NCBI RefSeq assembly: GCF_009905375.1
Contig: NC_133648.1
Location: 305,366,565-305,430,564, forward strand
Direction of reading: 5' to 3'
Length of the DNA: 64,000 bases
Source: Apium graveolens
Taxonomy: Eukaryota; Streptophyta; Magnoliopsida; Apiales; Apiaceae
Shown here: positions 11,603-22,349 of the stretch, piece by piece
Layout of the letters: each line of letters opens with the position of its first letter
How positions within the stretch are numbered: position 1 is the stretch's first letter
The notes under the pieces: generated by a model
Databases searched by the model: none
What the model was told of the DNA's origin: nothing
What the model saw: the letters and a program-made list of their open reading frames with translations, nothing else
Program-made: the position numbers and the translations under genes

Positions 11603-13712
11603 CCTGTTGCTTCTCTTGAATCTTCTCAATGGCTTCAATTTTCTGAAGAGTAGGTCTGATATATCTATTCTTGTCAAGATTAAGCTGTAGATCTAGCTTA
11701 TCAGCATGTTCCTTTAGTGTATCAACCTTTTCATGAGTAGAAGAATGTAGACCTTGAAGATGTTTGGTAGACAGAGCAGTGATCTTGAGTTGTGTCTTTA
11801 AATCAGCATTTGTGAGCAACTCATCAGCTTTAGCAATAGGCTCTGTCAAAACGTTAGAACTTGGAATAAAACCAGTGTCATTCCACTTCTTGGTCCACTC
11901 CACACCTTTGTGAGTATCCTCCCAAGGAATAGGTGCTTCCTTTTCAACAAATTTCTTCACCAATACTTCCTTTCCTAGTATAGGAACTGGAGTCTCAGCA
12001 GAAACACTATCTTCAGAACTTGAGGAAGACTCATTATGTTCTGACAACACAATAGTGTGTGAAACAACTAGAGATTCAGGTACAGCTTCATTTAAATTCT
12101 GAACATTAGAATGTATCTCCAGAGTTGGTGTGGTTGATGTAGATGGTATCTCAACATTAAAAATTGGAAAATGAATTGGATATTGCTGAGCTTCTGTAGA
12201 TGGAGCTTCCAGATAAAGAACATTTGGTATATTCAAATTATGAATATCTATTTCAGAATTGTCGGTTTATTCTTTAGCATCATCTGTAGCTTTAATAGTA
12301 GAGACAGGAGGGGTCACAACTGTATCAGTAGCAGTGTCTTTGGCTTGAGCTGGAAGGGCTTCAATAACAATTGGTTCTTGTGAGATCAGAGATTCCTGAT
12401 CCCCTTCCTCAGCTTCTTCAATATCTTCTGATGGAGCCTTAGCCAAATACCTCCTAGCCTTCATTTTCTTCAATCTCCTTGCCAATGAAGGAGTTGCTTC
12501 AACAGTAACAGAACTTACAGATTTCTTTCTTTTCAAAGTATCAGAACTTTAAGCTGTTGTTTCTATCTGAGAAGTAAAGTTATCAGCTTCAATTATCACA
12601 GGTTCTGATACATGAACCCGTGCTTCAATTGTTTCATTTTCATCACTATCAGATTCATCTCTGAGAATCATCTTCCTTCTCTTTTGTGGAGGTTGAGGAA
12701 CAGACTTTGTCCTCTTTGGCCCAGAAGATAAAGATCTGATAGTATGTGCTGATGATTCAGGTTGTAATGATTGAGGTGAAGGTTTGACAGATGTCTTGAT
12801 GGTAGATTTTGGTTGTGGTTGAGAAGTTTGAGGTGTTTGGGTAGTGGTGGTAGGTGCTGATGGTTGAGGTTCAGATGGTTGGACATCAGGATATAGTGCA
12901 GTGTATATAACTGGATTATAGATTATTAAGGCTTTTTTGGCATATAAAGGTATTTGGAAGGGTCTCAACACAGCCTTCTTATTATCAGTAGATAATAAGT
13001 CATTAAAAGCTCTTTTAGCTAGTTTAAATGATGGAAGTAATTCATTAGCTAATTGGGGCTTATCAGCACAACAAAAACTATAAATAAGCTGATAGAATCT
13101 AGAAAAATAAACAATGTTCCTATCTTCTATCATCCTATCCCCAATAAAGCCTATAACAGCACTTGCATAATCAAAATCAGTTTGATTAATGAGAGCATAC
13201 CCGATTTGTTGACTGAATATAGGAATTGCATCGAAATTAGAGCATTTGTTTGCAAAAGCCTTTGTGATGTAGTCAAAGAAGAAACTCCATTCCCTCCTTA
13301 TGTAAGATCTCTTCAATTGACCCATTTTTGCCAATGTCTTTTCATACCCCACACTGGCCATCATATTTTGAAGAACTGGCTCCTCAACAGTTGTATAAGC
13401 GCAGTTCCCAGGCAACTGCAATGCTTGGTGAGCTATAGCCAAAGTCACGACATGCTCATCCTCCCCTGTTGTAAAGATAATACTTGGGGACCCTTGGGCA
13501 CCACCATCATCATAGATTCCACTTCTCCAAAACTCCAGCACTTGGGTTCCAGAGAATTCTTCAGGTTGGGTCAAAGCATACCCAATATTAGAATTAGTAA
13601 GGAAATCCTAAATAAAGTGAAGTTCCGATGGAGCTTCAGCCTTGTTAAGAATAGACGAGTAGTTGTTAGGAACAAACTTAGCTCCATTGAAAATCAAGTC
13701 TTTTGGTGCCAT
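11603..13712 (-). pseudogene. E2 third ORF (ORF3), main part
   Basis: A long frame downstream of pol on the same strand. I place its start at the ATG at 13712, which opens MAPKDLIFNGAKFVPNNYSS. The same frame then runs through 13574-12549, 12536-12267 and 12236-11603. It is broken by only three nonsense codons, all in frame, and by E3. With its tail at 1678-1574 the ORF is about 735 codons. The N-terminal third is a globular-looking domain containing RREWSFFFDYITKAFANK. The middle is rich in Pro, Ser and Gln with basic patches (KRRKM, RRLKKMKARR), and the C-terminus is coiled-coil-like. There is no signal peptide or clear membrane segment, so calling it an envelope protein is not supported. 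E8 has a homologue at 47670. Function unknown. Confidence 0.75.
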
Positions 13713-15250
13713 CTCTGTAAGAAATTGAGTGAGAAAATATGTTGCGCGAAAGGTGTTTGTGAAAATGCCTATAAGAAAACGCTTCAGAGAATATTAGAGA
13801 GAGAGAGAATAAAAGAGATTAAGAATAGAAAAGTAAGCAAAAGATTAGAAAATCATTTAACTCCCATATATATACTCTCTCCACTCAATAGTTATATTTT
13901 TGAAGCATGGGATACACTTTACACCGGGCAATGTGTGAACAGTCAGTTAACAGTTAAAGCAGGAGTTAATGGGCATGTAAAATAAGCAATAATTACCGTG
14001 CACATGCAGTTTTTCAGGACAAACACGTTTACCACTAACCCATAATGATTATGACTGTTTTTATCTTACCCAAGTATATTCTGATTTAAATATGACTGTT
14101 TCAGTTTTTACGACAAATAAGTCAAGTAAAGAATAATGTCACGTAAGCATCAAGGATTCCATCAGGATTTAATATCAGAACTTAAACTTATCTCAAATTT
14201 TAACAGTCATCAAAATATGGCTTCTATACTCAAAAAGTGAATATCTTTTTCTGTGATTCTTCATACAAATACTGACTTGTTTTCTTCAGAGTTTAATCAT
14301 CAGAACTTCCATCAGAACTTGTCCTCAGAATTTATGCAAATGACACTTAACTGTTTGTCAAAAGCAACTTAATCACCACAGTAATTTTCATCATTCATAT
14401 GGAGTGAAAGTGTGTGCATTCAGCAGAATATCAGATAAAGATTAAAGTCTGATAAACTGCAGTACATCTTAGAAATAAGGCATAACTAAAAAAAGTGCTT
14501 AAAATATGTCATCAATCATGAAGTCTACTATAGAACAAATTTATGCAAGAGTCCACCTCAACTGTTTGTGCTCATTTTAGGCATCTTTTGAAATTCCTTT
14601 TTACAGTGGCTTCTCAGTGTAAGTGAGTCACGACTGCTTATCAGAATTTATGCTTTTGTCATAGTATTTCTCCAGTAATCAGAGAATGTGAAAAGTCACC
14701 AAGAAAATTTATTTGCTTTTCTAATGCATATTACTTAATACCAGCAATGCACTTGGGTCTTCCCTTCCACATATTTACTCTAGATCTCAAAGGAGTACCT
14801 GAATTTTATTTCTTTTTCTTTTCTTTTCTTTTGATAAGTGAGGCTTATCAGCATTTAGTTCATTCTTAAGATTTACTGAAATCAGAATCTGACAGATAAG
14901 AAGCAAGAATCTAGTTTATGACTTAGTAATAAGATACACAAAGTAAACTTGACTAAGCTCAAAATCAGAATTTGCTTGTGTTAATGAGTTTCCACATAAA
15001 CAACTAATTCATACATGGGATTTCTAGTATGTTAAAGACTACTAGGTCAGCATCTAGCACAATTATCCTCATTGGATTGAATAGTCACTAAACATTCAAA
15101 ACACTATCAGAGCTTAAAGATCCACATCAGATAACAATTAGTATTTAATGAATTTCAATTAACGAACAGATTTCATGAAGATAAGAGAATCTATAAACAC
15201 TGATCATAAAGTCTGATGCATGAGAACAAAAACTAAGCCGATTTAGAGAA
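13713..15250 (-). other. E2 spacer between pol and ORF3
   Basis: A non-coding interval of about 1.5 kb. It is notable for repeated copies, in both orientations, of a motif close to TCAGAACTT (for example near 14165, 14290, 14310, 14640 and 15108), the same motif that clusters in the U3 of the 5' LTR. An AG-rich stretch lies near 13790-13850. Confidence 0.6.
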
Positions 15251-15835
15251 AGAACCTGAAACCATTCCAAGCTCATTTACCAGTCTTGTAAAAGTAGCTT
15301 CATATAGTGGTTTGGTGAAGATATCTGCTAGTTGTTAATCTGATGGAACAAAATACAATTCCACTGTACCTTCCATCACATGTTCCCTTATGAAATCGTA
15401 CCTAATGCTGATGTGCTTTGTCATTGAGTGTTGAACTAGATTACCTGTCATAGCAATAGCACTTTGATTATCATAGTAAATAGGGATTTTAGAAAATTCT
15501 AACCCATAATCCAGTAACTGATTCCTCATCCAAAGAATCTGTGCACAACGGCTTCCTGCAGCAATATATTCTGCTTCTGCAGTTGATGTGGAAATTGACT
15601 TCTGTTTCTTGCTAAACCAAGAAACCAATCTGCCTCCAAGAAATTGGCAGCTTCCACTAGTGCTTTTCCTATCTATTTTGCATCCTACAAAATCTGCATC
15701 TGAGTAACCTATTAGCTTAAAATCGGATTCTCTAGGATACCACAATCCCGGATCAGCTGTACCCTTAAGGTACTTGAAATTTATCTTCACAGCTATTAAA
15801 TGAGGTTCTCTTGGATCAACCTGAAATCTCTGTAG
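15251..15835 (-). pseudogene. E2 RNase H
   Basis: Copia RNase H, which degrades the RNA strand during reverse transcription. Visible motifs are GYSDADFVGCKIDRKSTSG (first acidic residue), STAEAEYIAAG (catalytic Glu) and DNQSAIAMTGN (third acidic residue), so the active-site acids are present. The frame ends at a TAA (15335-15337) where a Gln of the usual QLADIFTKP motif would be; the remainder of the domain can be read on to about 15250. Upstream it is separated from RT by a deletion and frameshift at about 15830. Confidence 0.85.
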
Positions 15836-16690
15836 TTAGTAATATCTACTGGTGAGCCAGTATCTTTATCTAACTTGGTTGCAGTGGCCATGGGAGTGGA
15901 TGCAATTGAACAATCTTGCATTCCAAATTTCTTCAGTAAATTTCTGGTATACTTGGATTGATAGATAAAAGTACCTTCTTCATTTTGCTTGACTTGAAGG
16001 CCCAGAAAATAACTAAGTTCTCCCATCATACTCATTTGATATCTTGATTGCATTAACTTTGCAAACCTCTCACAGAGTTTGGAATTTGTAGAACCAAATA
16101 TGATATCATCAACATATATCTGTACCAAAAGTAAGTCATTTCCATGGTTGAGGTAGAACAGTCTTTTATCAATTGTACCTCTGCGAAATCCACTTTCCAG
16201 AAGGAATTGAGCTAAAGTCTCATACCATGCTCTAGGAGCTTGCTTAAGGCCATAAAGTGCTTTGTCAAGCCTGTAGACATGATTTGGAAATTTTGAATCT
16301 ACAAAGCCTGAAGGTTGTTCAACATAGACCTCTTCTTCCAATTCTCCATTAAGAAAAGCACTTTTCACATCCATTTGAAAGACTTTAAACTTTTTGTGAG
16401 CAGCATAAGCCAAAAAGATCCTTATGGCTTCTAATCTAGCAACTGGTGCAAATGTTTCATCATAATCAATACCCTCCTGTTGAGAGTAGCCTTTAGCAAT
16501 CAGCCTTGCTTTATTCCTTATAATTATGCCATCACTATCAGTTTTGTTTCTGAACACCCACTTTGTTCCAACAACTGATCTATTCTTTGGTCTTGGCACT
16601 AGGGTCCAGACTTTATTTCTTTCAAATTCATTTAACTTTTCCTGCATTGCTTACACCCAATCAGCATCTTGAAGAGCTTCTTCCACTTTC
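15796..16690 (-). pseudogene. E2 reverse transcriptase
   Basis: Copia RT palm and fingers. It begins with a WTLVPRPKN block and continues through [43 protein letters not shown] and the catalytic [10 protein letters not shown], so the YVDD active site is intact. The segment between the NYR motif and the VDPREPHL motif is missing. In related elements it holds the G-S-L-L-Y-L-T-A-S-R-P-D block, so roughly 75 nt are deleted with a change of frame. An upstream frameshift near 16690 separates RT from the IN frame. Confidence 0.88.
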
Positions 16691-18000
16691 TTGGTTCAGT
16701 CTGAGATAGAAAAGAATGATAGAGACATTCATTTGATGTTGCAATTCTAGTTCTGACACCTGCTTCAGGATCTCCAATAATTAAGTCAGGTGTATGTGAT
16801 TTGGTCCATTTCCTTGCAGATTGAAGTTGACTTCTAGAACTGGATCCTCCCCCATGATTCATGTTGTCTCCATCAGCATTTTATGATGCTCCCCCTGTAG
16901 TTATGTTCTCTGAGACTTCAGAGTTTGACTTGGATCCTTCAGGATTTGAAGTATCAAAGCTTCCAGAATTATCAGAATTTGGCTCATCAGAACTAGATGA
17001 ATCAGAACTTAAAGAGCCAGTGACAGGTTATGATGTTTCTTGAGAGTCTTGAGATGTGGTAGAATCTTCAGCTTGCTCCCCCTGGACAGGTGCATTTTCC
17101 TTTGGAGTTGTTACCACAGATTCAATGACATCAGTACTTACAGGATCAGAGTATAAGTCATTAGAATTTACAGAATCAGAATTTAAGTCTTCATTTTCAA
17201 ATCTCAGCTGATTGTGATCATTGAAATCTTCAAGTCCAGTAATCTTCTTATCATCAAAAGATATATTGATAGATTCCATGACAACCCTTGTTCTTAAATT
17301 GTAGACTCTGAAGGCTTTTGTGGAAAGTGGATATCCAATAAAAATTCCTTCATCAGCTTTTAGATCAAATTTTGATAGCTGCTCAGGATGAGTCTTAAGA
17401 ACAAAACACTTGCAACCAAATATATGAAAGTATTTTAGATTTGGCTTATTTTTCTTCACCATCTCATATGGTGTTTTTCCATGCTTGTTTATGAGTGTTG
17501 CATTCTGTTGTGTAAAACAAGCAGTCTGCACAGCTTTAGCCCAAAAGTAGGTTGGCAGCTTTGCTTCATCAAGTATAGTTCGTGCAGCTTCAATGAGAGT
17601 CCTGTTCTTTCTTTCTACAACTTCATTTTGTTGTGGAGTTCCAGGTGCAGAAAATTCATATTTGATTCCATGCTCTTTGCAGAACTCTTCCATGATTGAA
17701 TTCTTGAACTCAGTGCCATAATCACTTCTTATAATTTTAACAGAATCTTTGACCAACTTATCCAGCTGTCTGACATGATCAGTTAGAGTAAATACAGTTT
17801 CATTCTTCTTGTGCAAGAAGTACACCGAAGTGTACCTTGTGAACTCATCCACTATAACCATAGCATATTTCTTCTTTGCAATAGACATGATATTGACTGG
17901 ACCAAATAGATCAATATACAGTAAGTGATAAGGCTCAAGAATTGATGACTCAGTTTTGCTCTTAAAAGAAGATTTTCTTTATTTTGCCTTTTGACATGAA
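16691..18000 (-). pseudogene. E2 integrase with linker
   Basis: Copia integrase. The catalytic triad is visible: Asp in YIDLFGPVNI (near 17905), Asp in IRSDYGTEF (near 17725) and Glu in VVERKNRTLIEA (near 17610). The neighbouring Gly of N-G-V-V-E-R is replaced by Glu. The core is followed by the ordinary copia C-terminal blocks (HIFGCKCFVLK, ADEGIFIGYP). An acidic Ser/Asp-rich linker then leads toward RT (17250-16860), where short motif copies related to TCAGAACTT are frequent. One in-frame stop lies near 17040. DNA strand-transfer residues look intact, unlike those of E6, E7 and E8. Confidence 0.85.
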
Positions 18001-18290
18001 TCACAAAGGCCATCAGAAGCAAATACTAATTTTGGCAATCCTCTCACAAGATCTTTCTTTACAAGCTCATTTATGTTGTTGAAGTTTAAATGAGAGAGTC
18101 TTTTGTGTCAATTCCAGCTTTCTTCAATTGATGCTCTACTCAACAGACAGATTGCAGAACCATCAGAAGTTGTTGAAAGTCTGGCTTCATAAATGTTACC
18201 ATGCCTGTAACCTTTCAGAACCAATTTTCCTGTAGAATTGCTTACAACCTCACAGTGTTCTTCAAAGAAATCCACATAATAACCTCTGTC
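18001..18290 (-). pseudogene. E2 GAG-pre-integrase (zinc) domain
   Basis: Reading down from 18290, the translation contains HKRLSHLNFNNINELVKKDL and DGLCDSC, the H-H-C-C zinc-binding module preceding copia integrase. Stops are interspersed, so it is recognisable only as a broken segment joining PR to IN. Confidence 0.75.
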
Positions 18291-18530
18291 TCAGATTTGA
18301 CTCACACTCAGCAGATTGTGTTCAAGTCCTGAGACAAGAGCTATTGTTTCAATGATGACATTCCCAAGATTAATATTTCCATATCTCAGAGTTTTTCCCA
18401 TGTTGCCATATCCATAAGAAACTCCTGGGCCAGCTTTCTCCACAAAGTCTGAGAGCAGGGCTTTATTTCCAGTCATATGTCCTGAACATCCACTATCCAG
18501 TACTAGGATGTTTTTCCTGTTGCCCTGCAA
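18291..18530 (-). pseudogene. E2 aspartic protease
   Basis: Copia-type protease that would process Gag-Pol. It contains LVLDSGCSGHMTGNKAL, in which DSG is the active-site triplet, and ends in ETIALVSGLEHNLLSVSQI, the usual transition to the pre-integrase domain. The frame is open for 79 codons and is then closed by a stop. Confidence 0.85.
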
Positions 18531-18542
18531 TCACAAAGACCA

Positions 18543-19470
18543 CTAATGATTAGTTTTAAGGACCCAGACTTGCTTGGATCCTTTGGTCTTTTTAAGTTTG
18601 TTAGAATTTGCAGCAGATTTAATATCAGAGTTTACGCTAACATGCTGTTTATTAGAACTTGTATCAGACTTTGTATCAGACTTTACACTAGAAGGAATTA
18701 AAGCAACTTTCTTCAAAGAAGGTTTTATTTGATAATAATCATAGTACAAACTATGATATACCTTACAAGTATAAATGGAATACCATAAACTACCACAATG
18801 AAAACAAGGATTTCGTGGCTTAAACCTAACAGACTGACTCTTAACTCCTGACTTAGGAGGTAAAGAGTTTATATTCTTATTCTTACTGCAAAAAGAAGCA
18901 AGATGGTTTGAGTTTCCACAGTTATAACATTTCTTTCTAGAAGCATTAGGAACAGGCATATAATTATTGCTTTTATTCACACTTTCCTTTTCATTCCTAT
19001 TTTTCCTAGCTGCCTTTACCTTGTTGACATTCCTTATTTCTTTCAGCTTATGCTTAAGCTGCTTCTTTGTTATTAAGCCTATGTTGACTTCAGCTGGTTT
19101 ATCCTGTTCTAATTTGTCAGAAGTAGACTTCTCCTTAACTTCTATCACAAACTCTTTCATCTTTTCAGAATCAGACTTTACAGTTTTAGCTACAAACTTA
19201 ACAGGATTTACCTTTGGCTTAACAGTTTGTTTAACAACAATTGGCTCAATTTGTTCACTTCCTTTTTCACGTTTATCATCTCCATAACCTAAGCCCTCTT
19301 TCCAGTTTCCACTACTTAATAAATTCTGAGTTATCCTGCCAGAGTTAGTCCAAGCCTGATAATCTCTTTTTCTTTTTCTAACTCAGTTTTGAGAGATTTA
19401 TTCAATTTTAGCAATTCATCTCTAACATAAAAAGCATCATCTCTTTCTTTCTAAGTTTGATGGAACATAA
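18543..19470 (-). pseudogene. E2 gag tail with added zinc knuckles
   Basis: The C-terminal extension of Gag. A Lys/Glu-rich coiled-coil region leads to a complete zinc knuckle, CYNCGNSNHLASFC (C-x2-C-x4-H-x4-C). A second, damaged one follows, CFHCGSLWYSIYTC, in which the His is Tyr. A Ser/Lys/Asp-rich linker follows, with repeats of SDTKSDT and SDIKSA. Several stops lie between 19470 and 19160. Extra zinc knuckles and long coiled-coil tails in Gag are typical of Sirevirus-like copia elements. Confidence 0.75.
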
Positions 19471-19471
19471 A

Positions 19472-20890
19472 TTACTCTTTTTCTAAATAATCATTCATAT
19501 TCTTAAAAGCAAGATTTTCAGAAGTTAATCTTTCACATGTTAAAGTTTGATCTCTGTAGCTAATACACATGGTTTTAAGATATAATCTCAACTCAGTAAT
19601 ATCATCAGTATGAAAAGCATAAATTGTTTGAGGTACCTTCAATTCAGCAATTTCAGGGCTGCCATCAGCATTTGCCATTATGGCATAATCCACCTCATCT
19701 TCAGAATCTGAAGAGTTTGTCCAGCTTTTCTTCTTTGTGACAAGTGCCTTGCCTTTGTCACTCTTTCCTTTCTTGCAGTCAAGAGATATGTGGCCTCTTT
19801 CACCATAATTGTAGCATTTGACTTTTGAGTTGTCTCCTCTGTCAGACTTTACACTTTTTCCTTCATACTTTCTGAACCCTTTCTTATCAGTACTTCTGCC
19901 TTTCTTGAAAAACTTAATTCCCCTTCTGAATTTCCTGTAGGCTATCTTTGTGATACCCTTCACCATAAGAGCACACAATTTCATCATCTCTTCAGCAGCA
20001 TCTATTTCAGGTAAACTTTCAGTTTCTGAATCATCATCATCAGAACTTGATGATTCTGAATCAGACTTTGTGATGAGAGCTTTTCCTTTCCCATTCTTTG
20101 AGACAACCACTTTGGGGGATTCCTCCTCAGCCTTAAGAGCAACTGTCCTTGATTTTCTCCCATATCTCTTGCTTCTTTGATACATCTCAAGTTCATAAGT
20201 CTTGAGCATACCATAAATTTCATCAAGAGTAGTTTCATCAAGAGGATAGTTGTCTCTTATAGTCGTAGCCTTCAAATCCCAACTTTCAGGAAGAACTAAA
20301 AGGAATTTTAGATTTGAATCTTCAAGATCATATTCCTTGTCCACCAGTGACAGATCATTCAAGAGTATAACAAACCTGTCATATAAGTTAGTTAATAACT
20401 CATCACTTTTTGAGTCAAAGTGCTCATACTCTTGAGTGAGTATAGTCCTCATGTTCTTCTTGATTGCACCAGTTCCCTGGCATCTTGTCTCCAAAGCATC
20501 CCATATCTCCTTTGCAGTCTTGCAATGAATTACCCTATTTGACATGACATTATCAATGGCACTATGCAGCAAATGCCTTACCTTTGCATCTTTGGCAATG
20601 GATGAGATATCTTCAGCTGTATACTCACTTTTCTCCTTTGGTATGGTCTTTGCTGGTTGATCTGCAACTACAACAGAGAGCTTGGTTGGCTTATGCGGTC
20701 CTTCATTAATTCTGTCAAGGTATTCTGGATCTGTAGCTTCCAGAAACATAGCCATCTTCACTTTCCATATGGGGTACTCAGAAGGTCTCAGTATGGGAAC
20801 CATAATAGTCTCATATCGACTGTGGATTTGAGTGTTTTTGGTTTCTTCAGTTTTGGTGGGCTTGGTTGGATTTTCTGCTTCTTTAGACAT
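19472..20890 (-). pseudogene. E2 gag (capsid and nucleocapsid)
   Basis: A frame of 472 codons that starts with an ATG 54 bases downstream (minus strand) of the LTR end, just after the primer site. N-terminal blocks PILRPSEYPIWKVKMAMFL and AKEIWDALETRCQGTGAIKK are the copia gag (UBN2-type) capsid signature; IYGMLKTYELEM ends that domain. An acidic Ser/Asp run follows, then a basic segment and the zinc knuckle CYNYGERGHISLDC, in which the second Cys is Tyr. That change should weaken zinc binding. The frame closes at 19472 inside a coiled-coil stretch that continues in the next segment. Confidence 0.88.
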
Positions 20891-20928
20891 GATTGTTTGG
20901 ATCTTTACTGTATGTGTGTTAACATATA

Positions 20929-20941
20929 GGCTCTGATACCA
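20929..20941 (-). other. E2 primer-binding site
   Basis: On the minus strand TGGTATCAGAGCC lies two bases inside the 5' LTR end. It is complementary to the 3' end of initiator Met tRNA. Confidence 0.88.
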
Positions 20942-20943
20942 CT

Positions 20944-21517
20944 TGTTAGGTCACACAACACTGTAGAAGGGGGTTGAATACAGTGTAAAATACAATCAAA
21001 TCGATTTCGAACACAAGTAACAGTAAACAGATATATTCGATATAATAAACTCTGTTATAATGGAACTGTTCTCTCTCAGTGATGAACAAATAGCACGAGA
21101 GCTACTAGGTACAATGTATGAACATATAGTGTAAACCTATGTCTGTGTTTATATAGTACACAGTTACAAGATAACTTCTAATTGATATGGAATATAATTC
21201 TGTCTCCTAAAATATATCAATCAGATATCTTATACAAGTCTTTAAGTCCTCTAACTCTTTACATGCATATCTTCTTTTGTATTAGTCTCGATCTTCTTTC
21301 CTGTAATCAGCTTCCTTCCTTTACTGTTAGTCCTCCCGTACTTAAGTTCTGATTTCCATCTTCTGATATTTATCTTCTGATAATTTAAGTTCTGATATCC
21401 TTAAGTTCTGACTTCCAGTAAGTACTGATTCCAGTAAGTACTGATATTTCCTGTTTTTTAAGATCTGAAAACTAAAAATGAAACATATTAGACATGACAT
21501 CTCAAATATATCTAACA
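20944..21517 (-). repeat. E2 5' LTR (574 bp)
   Basis: Ends are TGTTAG and CTAACA as inverted termini. The R/U5 side (20944-21247) is shared with the truncated 3' LTR. The U3 side (21248-21517) exists only here and holds a cluster of at least five AAGTTCTGAT-like copies (about 21340-21450), including variants with AAGTACTGAT. Confidence 0.9.
21147..21156 (-). promoter_or_regulatory. Candidate TATA box of E2 LTR
   Basis: The minus strand reads CTATATAAAC within the LTR, downstream of the U3 motif cluster. It is a plausible RNA polymerase II start region; the match is by consensus only. The truncated 3' LTR keeps the same box. Confidence 0.45.
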
Positions 21518-22300
21518 AAGTTGAATAACTTGAGTCGGAGATTCAGTTTCATCTTCAAATATTTTCTGATCATTAGTTATCAAGACACTTGACACATCCA
21601 CAACATGTCCTTGACTCGGCTTTAATAATTTTCTCTGCATCATTTCCAGCTCATAAGTTTTAAAAATATCATATAAAACCTCCAAAGTTATTCTCCCTAG
21701 ATCTCTCCCTTCTCTTATTACAGAGATCTTTTATTCTAAATGGTCAGGAAGAGTGAGCAAGAATTTTAGGTTGACCTTCTAAGCTTCATAGAACTTTTCA
21801 TGCAGCTGCAAGTGATTTATCAATTTATTGAACCTTTCAAAAACATTGGTGATGCCTTCTTTAGGTTTAGCCATGAAACCCTCATATTGTGATATCATAA
21901 TTTTTCTTTGGTTTGACCTCACTTCCTCGGTACCTTCACACAGAATATGTATCTTCTTTCAGATCTGTTCGGATGACCCACCGTTGATAATATTGGTGTA
22001 CATGACATTGTCAAGAGATTCAATCCGAATGAGTTGCAAGCTATTGTCAAGTGAGACTTTCTCCTTTTCTGGTTCAGTATATGTAGATGGATCCTTAGGA
22101 ACAAACTGACCGGGAATGACCATATCACATTCAGTTACCTTAGGTACCCTCACCATAAGAATGAAGGGTCCATGCTTGAGAATGTCAAGATATAGTGGAT
22201 GAGCCATCCTGATGAACAACATAATTTTCTTCTTCCATTGAGTGCAGTTTACTTTGTCAAAGACATGAATCTTGATACTGCTAAGTTTTTGTGCACTCAT
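21518..22300 (-). pseudogene. E1 copia gag, N-terminal part
   Basis: The first half of the E1 gag, from the ATG at 22300. KIHVFDKVNCTQWKKKIML and the later EVLYDIFKTYELEMMQRKL are copia gag capsid blocks; YEGFMAKPKEGITNVFERF lies between them. Stops occur at 21959 and near 21735. The reading runs to 21518, where E2 begins, and continues at 1229 on the other side. E8 gag has recognisably similar blocks, but the two elements are clearly different families. Confidence 0.82.
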
Positions 22301-22335
22301 ACTTCCAAGATCTAATATGTTTAATTTCAGATTTT

Positions 22336-22347
22336 ACTCTGATACAA
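22336..22347 (-). other. E1 primer-binding site (decayed)
   Basis: The minus strand reads TTGTATCAGAGT, two mismatches from the standard initiator-Met site TGGTATCAGAGC. It sits two bases from the presumed LTR end. Confidence 0.6.
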
Positions 22348-22349
22348 CT

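Larger units (their letters stand above)
1230..21517 (-). mobile_element. E2: Sirevirus-like Ty1/copia element, minus strand, split by E3
   Basis: Minus-strand copia element, about 10.4 kb once E3 (1679-11602) is set aside. Seen directly: a 574-bp 5' LTR (20944-21517) with TGTTAG...CTAACA ends; an initiator-Met-type primer site two bases inside it; the domain order gag, PR, IN, RT, RNase H; a third ORF; a polypurine tract; and a 3' LTR truncated on its U3 side (1230-1553). Flanking 5-mers are AGGTT before 1230 and AAGTT after 21517, a target duplication with one mismatch. The flanks join E1 gag to itself, which independently confirms the insertion. The order PR-IN-RT-RH defines copia; the extra ORF after pol and the coiled-coil gag tail with added zinc knuckles point to the Sirevirus group. 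It is inactive: multiple stops and a deletion in pol. Confidence 0.9.

Noticed and set aside
12549..13712. Calling the third ORF an envelope gene
   Set aside because: No signal peptide, furin-like site or transmembrane helix is visible; position after pol is not enough.
13053..13985. Plus-strand frame of 310 codons
   Set aside because: It is the antisense of the E2 third ORF, whose minus-strand frame has homology to E8. The plus-strand translation shows no domain.
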